DNA of 64,000 bases. Source: Oceanivirga miroungae. GTDB lineage: Bacteria; Fusobacteriota; Fusobacteriia; Fusobacteriales; Leptotrichiaceae. Positions within the stretch are counted from its first letter, which is position 1. Each line of letters opens with the position of its first letter. The notes under the pieces were generated by a model. It ran no database searches and was not told the origin of the DNA. It saw only the letters and a list, made by a program, of their open reading frames with translations. The stretch is taken from the NCBI RefSeq assembly GCF_902505095.1, contig NZ_CABWIB010000001.1, positions 1,192,688-1,256,687 on the forward strand, in the 5' to 3' direction. Shown in pieces: positions 56,534 through 64,000 of the stretch. The translations under genes were made by a program, and so were the position numbers.

Positions 56534-57979
56534 CTAATCATCTACCTTTTCACAGAAGTTATTACATATTAAAAATGTTCTTACATTATTTATATATTCT
56601 AATATTGCTTTCTCTTTATTTTCTGCATTTACTTCTATTTCTTTATCTATTTCCATTTTTAGTATTTCTTCATATATATCTTCTTTTTTGTTTATTCCAT
56701 CAAACATTAGCATTACCTTGTACTCAAACTTATTCTCTGTTTTAATTGAATGTCCATCAAAGGTTGCAAACATAATAATTGGATTTTCTTCTTCTAAGAA
56801 GTATTCTATATATTTTCTGTATACCGGCTTTAATCTTATTTTCTTATCATTGAAAACGTTCACATCTATTTTTTCTGTATATATCATAGAATCGTCATTA
56901 TATATACTAAGTAGTAATTCTCTATAAACACTATCTTCTTTTCCTAATTCACTTGTACTTAATGTATTTGGAAAATTTTTAATAAGCTTATCGTATGTAT
57001 CAAACTTTTTGTTTTCACTATCTCTCATTCTAAAATGTAATTCATCTAAATCAACTTTTCTTACATTATTTGATATATTCATATTCTGTATATTTTCACT
57101 ATGAGTTATTAAACTTATTCTAAATTGTCTATTAAAGTAATAGTCATAGTATTGTTCTTTTATTATTCTATCTCCATTTGCTTCATTTTCTATATTTTCT
57201 TGTAACTTAGCATCACTAATTAATGGAAATGATTTAGAATAATTCATATCACTTACATGTGATAACCCATTAGCTTCTAGTTTTTTAGAAAAATCTACTA
57301 AATACATTGGTTCATTAAATATTTCAAAGTATTCATGATATAGATAGTAATCATCTTTATTCATTATATCATCTACTCTACTAGCTACTTCTTTTAAGTA
57401 TGGTGCAGATTTAACAAATTCCATAGCACCTTTTCCATAAGGTAGTTTTTGCATTCCATCTACATCAAGATAACTTGTTCTAAAGTTCATAATATCTTTA
57501 ATAACTTCAATACTCTTCCATCCTGGATATGTGTTATATGATATTACTGCTGAACCATTTTTATTAAGATGTTTTTTAATAACTTTTAATATTGCATCTT
57601 GTACATTTTTAGGTACCCAAGAGTAAACTCCATGGCATATTATATAGTCAAACATACCTAAGTTCTCATCAAAATTAGTTATGTCCATTTCAATTAGTTC
57701 TAAGTTTTTTACTCCTAATCTATCTACTAACTCTTTTCCTTTTTTTATTTGTTCTCCTGATAAATCAATACCTACACAGTAAGAATTTTTATTAGCCATT
57801 GCAAAAGTTAGTATGTTTCCTCCATAAGAACACCCTATTTCTAATACTCTTGCATTTTCTAGTTTTTTTGTATCAAATCCAAATAATTTCATATTTAATT
57901 TTTGTGCATACGGTAATGTTTGATAAAAAGCTTTTGATAAATATCCAACGCTATCATATGAACTCTTAATATCTTCCAT
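56534..57979 (-). CDS. PKMT-type SAM-dependent methyltransferase (probable protein-lysine methyltransferase)
   Basis: 481 aa. The N-terminal Rossmann domain has VLEIGCSYGGN (45-55, SAM motif I), acidic Asp72, then FDYIICHGVYSWVP (110-123) and VISYNTYPGWK (145-155). These blocks match the rickettsial protein-lysine methyltransferases that modify OmpB, including the following methyltransferase-regulatory-type middle domain (~200-330) and a C-terminal winged-helix-like part (~390-475). No signal peptide, so it acts in the cytoplasm. It sits between a regulator and a lysine-rich giant adhesin in one operon, so methylation of the adhesin before export is a plausible role (inference). Other substrates cannot be excluded. 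Confidence 0.8.
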   Translation of the reverse strand: MEDIKSSYDSVGYLSKAFYQTLPYAQKLNMKLFGFDTKKLENARVLEIGCSYGGNILTFAMANKNSYCVGIDLSGEQIKKGKELVDRLGVKNLELIEMDITNFDENLGMFDYIICHGVYSWVPKNVQDAILKVIKKHLNKNGSAVISYNTYPGWKSIEVIKDIMNFRTSYLDVDGMQKLPYGKGAMEFVKSAPYLKEVASRVDDIMNKDDYYLYHEYFEIFNEPMYLVDFSKKLEANGLSHVSDMNYSKSFPLISDAKLQENIENEANGDRIIKEQYYDYYFNRQFRISLITHSENIQNMNISNNVRKVDLDELHFRMRDSENKKFDTYDKLIKNFPNTLSTSELGKEDSVYRELLLSIYNDDSMIYTEKIDVNVFNDKKIRLKPVYRKYIEYFLEEENPIIMFATFDGHSIKTENKFEYKVMLMFDGINKKEDIYEEILKMEIDKEIEVNAENKEKAILEYINNVRTFLICNNFCEKVDD

Positions 57980-57982
57980 ATT

Positions 57983-58258
57983 CTATTTTCCCTCTAATCC
58001 AGTTTCAAATATCTCGATGACTCTTAATCCATCATTAGTTATTATGTATTTTGATTTTTTATCTTTATAGTTTTGTATAAAGTTATTTTCTTTTAATTCT
58101 TTTATCATTTTATTTACCTTAACTTTTGAAAATGACAAAATATCTGCCATTTCTTGTTGTGATAAAGCTGCATACTCATCCTGCTTAACCTTTATTTGCG
58201 AATCATATAGCAACTTTAACAGGTCATATAGATCATTTTTAAATAATTTTAATATCAT
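57983..58258 (-). CDS. Small winged-helix DNA-binding regulator of the adhesin operon
   Basis: 91 aa. LSQQEMADILSFSKVKVNKMIKELKENNFIQNYKDKKSKYIIT (~31-75) is a complete winged helix-turn-helix; the hydrophobic start LKLFKNDLYDLLKLLY may form a dimerisation helix. Strong RBS (AGAAGGAGCG). First gene of the operon, 3 bases before the methyltransferase, so it probably regulates its own promoter. Distantly MarR/replication-initiator-like; no specific family assigned. Confidence 0.82.
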   Translation of the reverse strand: MILKLFKNDLYDLLKLLYDSQIKVKQDEYAALSQQEMADILSFSKVKVNKMIKELKENNFIQNYKDKKSKYIITNDGLRVIEIFETGLEGK

Positions 58259-58286
58259 TTTACACGCTCCTTCTCTAGTGTACTAT

Positions 58287-58315
58287 ATTATACCTAATTC
58301 AAGTCAAAAAATCAA
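58287..58315 (-). promoter_or_regulatory. Promoter of the regulator/methyltransferase/adhesin operon
   Basis: On the minus strand TTGATT (58310-58315), 17-bp spacer, TATAAT (58287-58292); the start codon follows ~28 bases later. Confidence 0.75.
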
Positions 58316-58373
58316 ACAAAAGTGCACCAAGTTGAATTTTTTTATCTTTGATTTATTTATATTTTAGTAATCA

Positions 58374-58383
58374 CCCCCCCCCC
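58374..58383 (-). promoter_or_regulatory. G10 homopolymer upstream of the adhesin-operon promoter
   Basis: Ten consecutive C on the plus strand (G on the minus strand), 58 bases upstream of the -35 element. Such a run is striking in DNA this AT-rich and is prone to slippage; tracts at this distance can alter promoter strength by shifting an upstream activator site. Confidence 0.6.
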
Positions 58384-58510
58384 GACCTAATTTTAGCCTT
58401 GATTTTAAATACTTAGAACTCTTAAGACTTTTTTATTTTGGTATAAAAAAGTATACTGTTTTATAAACTGTTTCATAATATGAATAATTAGTATAAAATA
58501 CATTTGTAAT

Positions 58511-58540
58511 TTAAAAGGGACGAATTACTCGTCCCCTTTT
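58511..58540. terminator. Bidirectional terminator after the ybaK-like pseudogene
   Basis: GGGACGA (58517-58523) and TCGTCCC (58529-58535) form a perfect 7-bp stem flanked by AAAA and TTTT. Confidence 0.8.
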
Positions 58541-58950
58541 ATTACAAGTCTATATATTCTATATCATGATTATATTTTTTTAAAAATTTTTCAAAATCAG
58601 AATACTTAATATTTAGTGTTTTTGTATTTATAAATGGATGCATTCCAATAGTTGTTGTTTTATCAACTGCTATATCTACTATAACTTTAAATACATTGTT
58701 AGTATCATACCCCTGCAATACATTTTAAATTCTCTTCAATTACATTAGAACTTGCAAAAGATAATCTTTTTTCATCATGTAATATTACAAAATAGTGATT
58801 ATTTGTTTTTTTAGCTTTTAAGACTATATTTTTAACTTGTTGTCCTTCTAGCGTAAATAAAAATTCCTTTACTGAAGAAATTGGTTCGTGTTCTAACACC
58901 TTATACTCAATTTCCATACTTTTATGTTTTTTTCTCCCATTTTAACTTAT
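58541..58950 (-). pseudogene. Decayed copy of the YbaK/ProX-type deacylase gene
   Basis: Nearly identical to the intact gene at 60270-60746 but with three deletions: a net 23-base loss after ATCATAC (~58712), which shifts the frame; a 42-base in-frame loss at ~58769 between short direct repeats (CTTTTTTCA); and loss near the N-terminus, so MEEKNIYEILKS is missing. What remains open is only a ~70-aa piece (58705-58917). Substitutions are few, so the duplication is recent. Confidence 0.9.
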
Positions 58951-58988
58951 ATGTTATAGTTAAACAACTAAACATACATCTCATTTCT

Positions 58989-60008
58989 TTATTTTTGATG
59001 ATAAATAAAATTTAACTCTATACATTTTAACTTATTAATAAAATCCTTCGGTAAATTATACATGTCCAAATATTTTTCTAAAACCTTTTCATTTTCATAT
59101 TCAAATAATATTAATATATCATTTATAAATGATTTTATTAATATTTCATCATCTAAAAGAACTAATATTTGAATTATGCAATCATAAAGTCCAGATATAC
59201 TACTACATCTATTTAAAAAAGTGTCTACAATTTTATTTTTGTAACTTATTCCTTTATATTGATTTAAATCTATTTCCACATTATATACTTTTAAATTATG
59301 AGCAATCTTGTTTCTAAATATTCTAATTATTGTAAGAGCATTTTTAAATGATTTTATTTTTTCACTTTCTATATTGTTTTTATTTTTATTTTTTCTATTT
59401 CCTAGGAATATAGAATTATCTAGCAGTCTGTAATTAGATATAACATCTAGTTTAATATTCTTATTATGATCCATAAACCAATCAATCGTATTTTTAAAGT
59501 GTACTTGTTTAAATAATACCCATGCAGGTATGTGATTATGATTTTCTCTATAATATTTTGTTGGATTATCTTTTGTAGTATTTATAACTGTTAATAGTAT
59601 ATTTAATGTCTTATTATGAAAATTCAATTTTCTTTTATCTATATCTAATCTTCTTTCAAATAACGTTTTATCAAAAAGATATAAATTTTGACTTACATAA
59701 TTTACATCTATTCTACTCACTGCATATGCAAATCTATGCTTAAAAGTATCCTCTACGTATGTACTATACTTAAATATAATATTCAAAAAACTTTTATCTA
59801 ATAAATGAATTTTTACTAAATCTGTTAATGTTGTTTGCCCATCATATTTTTCATTTTTCATAAAATAGTCTTTATATCCATTTATAATATTATAGTATGA
59901 AAATATACTTAAATATTTAATATCTTTTTTTTCTACTATTAAATTGTATTTACTACTTAATCTTTTTAATTGATCATCAAAAGTTAAAAATGGTTTATCA
60001 AACTTCAT
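58989..60008 (-). CDS. Abi_2 (AbiD/AbiF) abortive-infection protein, HEPN family
   Basis: 339 aa. Family start KPFLTFDDQLKRL, then YLSIFSYYNIINGYKDYF (~48-65), YVEDTFKHRFAYAVS (~84-98) and WVLFKQVHFKNTIDWFM (~163-179) typical of Abi_2; the HEPN RNase motif R-x4-H is RNKIAH (Arg232, His237). HEPN nucleases of this group are antiphage RNA-cleaving toxins. RBS AAAAGGAG. A dedicated promoter, a ~100-nt leader and a terminator precede it. The gene sits between a decayed and an intact copy of the neighbouring deacylase gene, indicating acquisition by insertion. AbiF-type genes are known to be preceded by a structured RNA. Confidence 0.9.
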   Translation of the reverse strand: MKFDKPFLTFDDQLKRLSSKYNLIVEKKDIKYLSIFSYYNIINGYKDYFMKNEKYDGQTTLTDLVKIHLLDKSFLNIIFKYSTYVEDTFKHRFAYAVSRIDVNYVSQNLYLFDKTLFERRLDIDKRKLNFHNKTLNILLTVINTTKDNPTKYYRENHNHIPAWVLFKQVHFKNTIDWFMDHNKNIKLDVISNYRLLDNSIFLGNRKNKNKNNIESEKIKSFKNALTIIRIFRNKIAHNLKVYNVEIDLNQYKGISYKNKIVDTFLNRCSSISGLYDCIIQILVLLDDEILIKSFINDILILFEYENEKVLEKYLDMYNLPKDFINKLKCIELNFIYHQK

Positions 60009-60023
60009 ATTATTAAATCTCCT

Positions 60024-60057
60024 TTTATAAAACGAAAGGACTAGCAGTTACTAGTCC
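60024..60057 (-). terminator. Hairpin/terminator between leader RNA and Abi_2 gene
   Basis: GGACTAG (60038-60044) and CTAGTCC (60051-60057) form a perfect 7-bp stem; on the minus strand TTTCGTTTTAT follows. Partial read-through would let the Abi gene be made at a low level. Confidence 0.7.
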
Positions 60058-60129
60058 AGTTCGTAGCCTTTATCCTAAAATCAAGTTCTAGGCTCTTTAT
60101 CTTCGATACGGCTGTTAAATCTCATATGT
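60024..60129 (-). ncRNA. Structured leader RNA of the Abi_2 gene (abiF-RNA-like, possible RNA antitoxin)
   Basis: Between a strong promoter (start near 60129) and the Abi_2 gene lies ~100 nt with GAGCCTAGAACTTGATTTTA, GGATAAAGGCT (AGCC/GGCT and CCTA/TAGG pairing, possible pseudoknot) and a terminal hairpin GGACTAG-TAACTG-CTAGTCC followed by TTTCGTTTT. The leader-terminator-toxin order equals that of type III toxin-antitoxin loci. I could not match it to a covariance model, so identity as the described abiF motif is inferred. Confidence 0.6.
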
Positions 60130-60135
60130 GTATAC

Positions 60136-60165
60136 ATTATACATAAGATTCACAGGCTCTGTCAA
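60136..60165 (-). promoter_or_regulatory. Promoter of the leader RNA / Abi_2 gene
   Basis: On the minus strand TTGACA (60160-60165), 18-bp spacer, TATAAT (60136-60141): a near-consensus promoter, stronger than most in the window. Confidence 0.85.
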
Positions 60166-60269
60166 GGAGCTATTGTAATTTGTACTTTTTTTGTACATTG
60201 AAATAAAAAAGAACATGCACATGACCTTTCACTTTTATATTAACAAAAACAGCAACAGCCCTACTTTTA

Positions 60270-60746
60270 TTACAAGTCTATATATTCTATATCATGATTA
60301 TATTTTTTTAAAAATTTTTCAAAATCAGAATACTTAATATTTAGTGTTTTTGTATTTATAAATGGATGCATTCCAATAGTTGTTGTTTTATCAACTGCTT
60401 TATCTACTATAACTTTAAATATATTGTTAGTATCATACATAAGCCCAAACGCTGTAATAGCTCCTGCAATACATTTTAAATTCTCTTCAATTACATTAGA
60501 ACTTGCAAAAGATAATCTTTTTTCACCTAATTTTTCTGCTAAATCAGATAAGTTTATACTTTTTTCATCATGTAATATTACAAAATAGTGATTATTTGTT
60601 TTTTTAGCTTTTAAGACTATATTTTTAACTTGTTGTCCTTCTAGCGTAAATAAAAATTCCTTTACTGAAGAAATTGGTTCGTGTTCTAACACCTTATACT
60701 CAATTTCCATACTTTTTAAAATTTCATAAATGTTTTTTTCTTCCAT
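60270..60746 (-). CDS. YbaK/EbsC-type deacylase, ProX/PrdX-like (Ala-tRNA(Pro) editing)
   Basis: 158 aa. Removes mischarged alanine from tRNA-Pro in its best-known relatives. VKNIVLKAKKTNNHYFVILHDEK (~34-56) carries the conserved catalytic-lysine strand; LGEKRLSFASSNVIEENL, AGAITAFGLM, VIVDKAVD and HPFINTKTLNI match the ProXp-ala/PrdX pattern rather than E. coli YbaK itself. Full length. It begins 8 bases after the ABC-transporter ATPase gene, so it is the last gene of the iron-uptake operon. A second, broken copy lies 1.7 kb downstream. Confidence 0.85.
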   Translation of the reverse strand: MEEKNIYEILKSMEIEYKVLEHEPISSVKEFLFTLEGQQVKNIVLKAKKTNNHYFVILHDEKSINLSDLAEKLGEKRLSFASSNVIEENLKCIAGAITAFGLMYDTNNIFKVIVDKAVDKTTTIGMHPFINTKTLNIKYSDFEKFLKKYNHDIEYIDL

Positions 60747-60754
60747 ATTAACTC

Positions 60755-61345
60755 CTAAATACTTATTATTTTATCAGCTATTTTTTCATCCTCTTTATTA
60801 TGACTTACAATTATTGTTGTTATTTCTAACTTTTTTAAAAGATTCATTAAATCTTCTCTTAACCTATTTTGCATATTATTGTCAATAGAACTAAAAGGCT
60901 CGTCTAATAAAAGAATTTTGGGATTAGTAGCAAGTGATCTTACTAATGCTACTCTTTGTTTTTGTCCACCTGATAGTTCATTTGGATATGCTTTTTTATA
61001 CTCTAACATTCCAATTAATTCTAACCAGTAATTAACATCTTTAATCTTAAGACCATATAAAATGTTTTTTTCTACTGTCATATGAGGAAACAGTGAATAA
61101 TCTTGAAATAAATAGGCCACTTCTTTTTTTTCTATTTTCTCTTTCGTTATATCTTTCCCATCTAGTATAACAGAACCTTTTTTCATATCTAGTATACCAC
61201 TTATTAGTTTTAATATTGTAGTTTTTCCTATTCCAGATTCACCCTTTATTAGTATTATACCACCTTTTTCTAAACTAAAAGAAAAATTATCTAAAATCTT
61301 TTTATTTCCATACGAAAAAGTAACATTATTAAACTCAAAGTACAT
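60755..61345 (-). CDS. fbpC: ABC transporter ATP-binding subunit (ferric-iron type)
   Basis: Energises import. Walker A GESGIGKTT (~36-44), Q-loop LFQDYSLFPHMTV (~79-91), signature LSGGQKQRVAL (~123-133), Walker B ILLLDEPFSSID (~144-155) and switch His in VSHNKEDE. At 196 aa it has only the nucleotide-binding domain; the regulatory C-terminal domain of most FbpC proteins (~350 aa) is missing. Overlaps the permease gene by 11 bases. Confidence 0.88.
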   Translation of the reverse strand: MYFEFNNVTFSYGNKKILDNFSFSLEKGGIILIKGESGIGKTTILKLISGILDMKKGSVILDGKDITKEKIEKKEVAYLFQDYSLFPHMTVEKNILYGLKIKDVNYWLELIGMLEYKKAYPNELSGGQKQRVALVRSLATNPKILLLDEPFSSIDNNMQNRLREDLMNLLKKLEITTIIVSHNKEDEKIADKIISI

Positions 61346-62858
61346 TTTTTTCCTCCAAATAGTTTTTTATTATTGTGAATACAAAGCAAAATAGGATAAT
61401 AATTAAACTTGGTATTGCAACATACGAAATATTTTCATCTGCTGAATATTTATCAATTCTAATAGCTAATGTTTCTATTCTACCGTTTATAGCAGCTATT
61501 GGTAACTCTTTTGCTATTTCAATAAAAAGCAGTATAAAGCTTGATATTATAGAAGGCAAAAGCATAGGTATATCTATTAAAAATACTGTTTTTAACTTTG
61601 ATTTTGCTAGTAATAGTGATGAATAATAATAGTTTTTACCAATCTTTGATATATTAGAGCTAATATTCGAGTAAGAAATTACTGAAAACCTAAAAATATA
61701 TGCAAGTATTAAAGAAGCTCCTAGATTAGTTATATATAGATACTTAGTACTAATTAAGTTATCTAGGGATATAAATAGATTTAATATACTTATAGATACA
61801 ATAATTCCTGGAATCGCATAGGAAATATAGAAAAGTGTAAAGTATTTTTTTTCATTTAATCTATTTATTTCCAAGACAAATATCGTAAATATTATTATAC
61901 AAAAACTTGCTACTACAGATATTAAAAAGGTATTTTTACTAAGTTTAAATAAAACTTCATAATCAACTAATTTGTATGTATAAAAAGCCCATCTTAAAAG
62001 ATATATTAGCGGAAATAAAAAGCTTATTAAAAATATTATTAAAGTAATAATACTAACTAAAATTTCTTCTAATTTACTTATTTTTTTCACTTCATACTCT
62101 ATCTTACTGTATTCTAGTACATACTTTCTATCTTGTTTTAATATTTTAAATATATATCGTATTAGGATTATGAGGAATAAAACAAGTATAGATGATATAA
62201 AGTAAGCACCTGTTAAATCATATGATGTCTTATAAAGCTTATATATCCCTGTACTAAATACTTGTATTCCAAAGAAACTAACTAGACCATATGAGTTTAT
62301 TGTTTCAATAAATACTAATAATATTGCTAGAATTAAAGATTTTTTTAATAATGGCAAAACTATTTTAAAAAAAGTTTCAAGTCTAGATTTTCCCAGTATA
62401 TATGATGATAATATAATACTAGCTGGTATTTTTTTTAAATATGATCTAGCAAATATATACACATAAGGATAAAAAGAAATTCCTAGTAAAATTCCTACTA
62501 CATATATATTTGTAATATCATACGATATATTAAAATGATAATATAGAAATGATGAAAAAAAGTCATAATATATATATCCTAATATGTAACTAGGTATACA
62601 AAAAGCTAATATATTTATCTGTTTAAATAACTTACTTAACTTTAACTTGTACATAACTTCATAATATGCTAGAAAGGTCCCTATAATAAGGCTTACAATC
62701 ATTGCTATTATTACTAATAATAAGGTATTTAATATATACTCTGACATATTATTTTTTAATATATACCAAGATATATCTTTTAAACTCTTAGTTGAGCTTA
62801 TAAATATATATAGTAAAGGGCTTAAAAATAAGCCCTGTAATAATAAGTTTATTTCCAA
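61335..62858 (-). CDS. fbpB: ABC transporter permease (FbpB-like, two fused BPD domains)
   Basis: 507 aa, about 12 hydrophobic segments in two homologous halves. Each half has an EAA-like coupling loop (ILGKSRLETFFKIVLPLLKKS at ~150 and LLAKSKLKTVFLIDIPMLLPS at ~410). The fused arrangement is typical of ferric-iron (FbpB/FutB) permeases. Its start overlaps the stop of the binding-protein gene by 10 bases. Confidence 0.88.
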   Translation of the reverse strand: MEINLLLQGLFLSPLLYIFISSTKSLKDISWYILKNNMSEYILNTLLLVIIAMIVSLIIGTFLAYYEVMYKLKLSKLFKQINILAFCIPSYILGYIYYDFFSSFLYYHFNISYDITNIYVVGILLGISFYPYVYIFARSYLKKIPASIILSSYILGKSRLETFFKIVLPLLKKSLILAILLVFIETINSYGLVSFFGIQVFSTGIYKLYKTSYDLTGAYFISSILVLFLIILIRYIFKILKQDRKYVLEYSKIEYEVKKISKLEEILVSIITLIIFLISFLFPLIYLLRWAFYTYKLVDYEVLFKLSKNTFLISVVASFCIIIFTIFVLEINRLNEKKYFTLFYISYAIPGIIVSISILNLFISLDNLISTKYLYITNLGASLILAYIFRFSVISYSNISSNISKIGKNYYYSSLLLAKSKLKTVFLIDIPMLLPSIISSFILLFIEIAKELPIAAINGRIETLAIRIDKYSADENISYVAIPSLIIILFCFVFTIIKNYLEEKNVL

Positions 62859-63862
62859 TTAGCATCCCCTGCTATTCTTGTTGCATTTTCAAGATTTTCT
62901 CCTATTTTATCAAAAGGAATATCTGATGCTATAAAGTCTCCCCATGATCTTACTACTTCATTAGGCAATACATTTTTATTTGCTGGATACTCAAAGTTTT
63001 TATCAGCTAATATATGTTGAGCCTTTTCGCTAACTAAGAATTTAACAAATTTTAATGCGTTTTCTTTATTTTTAGAATTTTTAACAATCCCTGCTCCACT
63101 TATATTTATATGTGCTCCTCCATCTTTTTGATTAGGGAAGAATATCTTTAGTTTATGTGCTGCTTCTACTTTTATAGGGTCAGTATCAGTTAACATTTTA
63201 CCCATATAATAAGTATTCATTATAGCTATATCAGCTTTTTTTTGCATTACATAAGCTGCTTGTGCTCTATCGTTACCTTTTGGATCACGAGAAAAGTTTT
63301 TAACTAAGCCTTTTGCCCATTCTAAAGTATTATCATACCCATTCTTAGCTACTAAAAATGCTATTAAATTTTGATTATATGCACTTTGTGATGATCTTGT
63401 AACTATTCTTTTTTCCCATTTTGGATTTACTAAATCTTCATAAGTAGAAAGTTCGTCTTTACTTACTTTTTCTGGGTTATATACCATTACACGTGCTCTA
63501 TATGTTAGTGATACCCATTTATTATCGCTATCTCTTAAGTTACTTGGTATATTTTCTAATATAGCTTTATCAGTAATTCTATCTAGTATACCTGCTTTTT
63601 TTGCTTGATATAAATCTCCTATACCTACCGTTAGTAAAACGTCAGCATCTGTTTTTGTATCTTCTTTTTTTATTCTTTCAATAAGTGGCATAGCATTTTT
63701 ATTATTTACTTCTACTACTTCTATACCTGTTTCTTTTTTAAATTCATCAAATAAAACCTTGTCTACATCAGCATAGTGTCTTGATGAATAAACTGTTACT
63801 TTCTCACCTGCAAAAACTACAAGTGATGATAATAGTGATAATGTCATTAAAAATTTCTTCAT
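62849..63862 (-). CDS. fbpA: Periplasmic ferric-iron-type substrate-binding protein
   Basis: 337 aa. Signal peptide MKKFLMTLSLLSSLVVFA. The mature protein begins with VTVYSSRHYADVDKVLF, the FutA/FbpA family start; SSRHY and MNTYYMGKML (with paired Tyr) are the usual metal-coordinating regions, and VLLTVGIGDLYQAKKAGIL is typical. Iron is the likely ligand by family; thiamine- or phosphonate-type relatives lack the YSSRHY motif. RBS AGGAGAG. First gene of the operon. Confidence 0.9.
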   Translation of the reverse strand: MKKFLMTLSLLSSLVVFAGEKVTVYSSRHYADVDKVLFDEFKKETGIEVVEVNNKNAMPLIERIKKEDTKTDADVLLTVGIGDLYQAKKAGILDRITDKAILENIPSNLRDSDNKWVSLTYRARVMVYNPEKVSKDELSTYEDLVNPKWEKRIVTRSSQSAYNQNLIAFLVAKNGYDNTLEWAKGLVKNFSRDPKGNDRAQAAYVMQKKADIAIMNTYYMGKMLTDTDPIKVEAAHKLKIFFPNQKDGGAHINISGAGIVKNSKNKENALKFVKFLVSEKAQHILADKNFEYPANKNVLPNEVVRSWGDFIASDIPFDKIGENLENATRIAGDANWK

Positions 63863-63897
63863 TTTTCTCTCCTCTAATTTATTTTGAATATAAAACT

Positions 63898-63926
63898 ATT
63901 TTACAGTAAAAGTATTTGTTTTGCAA
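63898..63926 (-). promoter_or_regulatory. Promoter of the iron-uptake operon
   Basis: On the minus strand TTGCAA (63921-63926), 17-bp spacer, TAAAAT (63898-63903). No clear Fur box found. Confidence 0.65.
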
Positions 63927-63951
63927 CATAAATAAAAAAATAACAATACTT

Positions 63952-63969
63952 CTTGTAATAAAATACAAG
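63952..63969. promoter_or_regulatory. Inverted repeat upstream of the iron-uptake promoter
   Basis: CTTGTA-ATAAAA-TACAAG: perfect 6-base arms with a 6-base centre, 26 bases upstream of the -35. Possible operator; no regulator is assigned. Confidence 0.4.
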
Positions 63970-64000
63970 TCAAAAATATATTTTTATGGTATAATAATTC

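Noticed and set aside
58705-58917. Separate small 70-aa protein gene
   Set aside because: It is the remaining open piece of a deacylase copy with a frameshifting 23-base deletion and a 42-base deletion; it cannot make a complete domain.
59367-59396. Short A/T hexamer-like repeats inside the Abi gene as a phase-variation tract
   Set aside because: They encode a KNKNKN stretch in frame; the repeat is imperfect and its unit is a multiple of three, so slippage would not switch the gene off.

Overview
The window is a 64-kb piece of a very AT-rich genome from a Gram-negative-type (outer-membrane) bacterium. Trimeric autotransporter adhesins, an OmpA-like domain, an L,D-transpeptidase, a large signal-peptide-bearing barrel-like protein and low-GC coding habits together suggest a member of the Fusobacteriota, most likely Leptotrichiaceae (Sneathia/Streptobacillus/Leptotrichia group). 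That taxonomic call is inference from gene content; no 16S gene is present.

Layout. 1-12643 (minus) is the N-terminal part of a giant trimeric autotransporter adhesin (TAA1) that runs off the left edge; 9.6 kb of it is a tandem array of apparently identical 1527-bp (509-aa) stalk modules. 12976-15738 is a secreted type I pullulanase with a LacI/cre-type operator at its transcription start. 15835-18353 is a complete DpnII/MboI-type GATC restriction-modification system (Dam-like methylase, endonuclease, second methylase). 18467-21202 holds two paralogous NCS2 purine permeases, the first preceded by a purine riboswitch with C74-type (guanine) specificity. 21813-22097 is VapD, flanked by ~50-bp direct repeats. 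22385-31784 (plus) is housekeeping: a degenerate GT2-like protein, SMC, an L,D-transpeptidase, then a second promoter driving a phosphohexomutase, a tandem-META lipoprotein, an ACT-domain protein and a UPF0210 protein. 31815-36327 (minus) is a MarR regulator and a 1357-aa outer-membrane-type protein under a palindromic operator. 36426-39826 is a three-gene operon of a Lon-like protease with two unrecognised proteins. 40004-58258 (minus) is a four-gene adhesin operon: a winged-helix regulator, a PKMT-type (protein-lysine) methyltransferase, a small secreted protein and a 5330-aa trimeric autotransporter ending in an OmpA-like peptidoglycan-binding domain. 58541-60746 holds an Abi_2 (AbiD/AbiF, HEPN) gene with its own structured leader RNA and terminator, between a decayed and an intact copy of a prolyl-tRNA-deacylase gene. 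60755-63862 is a ferric-iron-type ABC importer.

How it works together. Two surface-adhesin loci dominate, and both carry homopolymeric G tracts in control positions (G8 directly before the TAA1 start codon; G10 upstream of the TAA2 operon promoter), suggesting phase-variable expression. TAA2 is co-transcribed with a methyltransferase resembling the rickettsial enzymes that methylate lysines of the outer-membrane protein OmpB, so a regulator + protein-lysine methyltransferase + adhesin module is the most notable hypothesis in the window. The second candidate is the Abi_2 HEPN gene with an RNA leader laid out like a type III (RNA-antitoxin) toxin-antitoxin locus. A third is the uncharacterised Lon-like three-gene operon.
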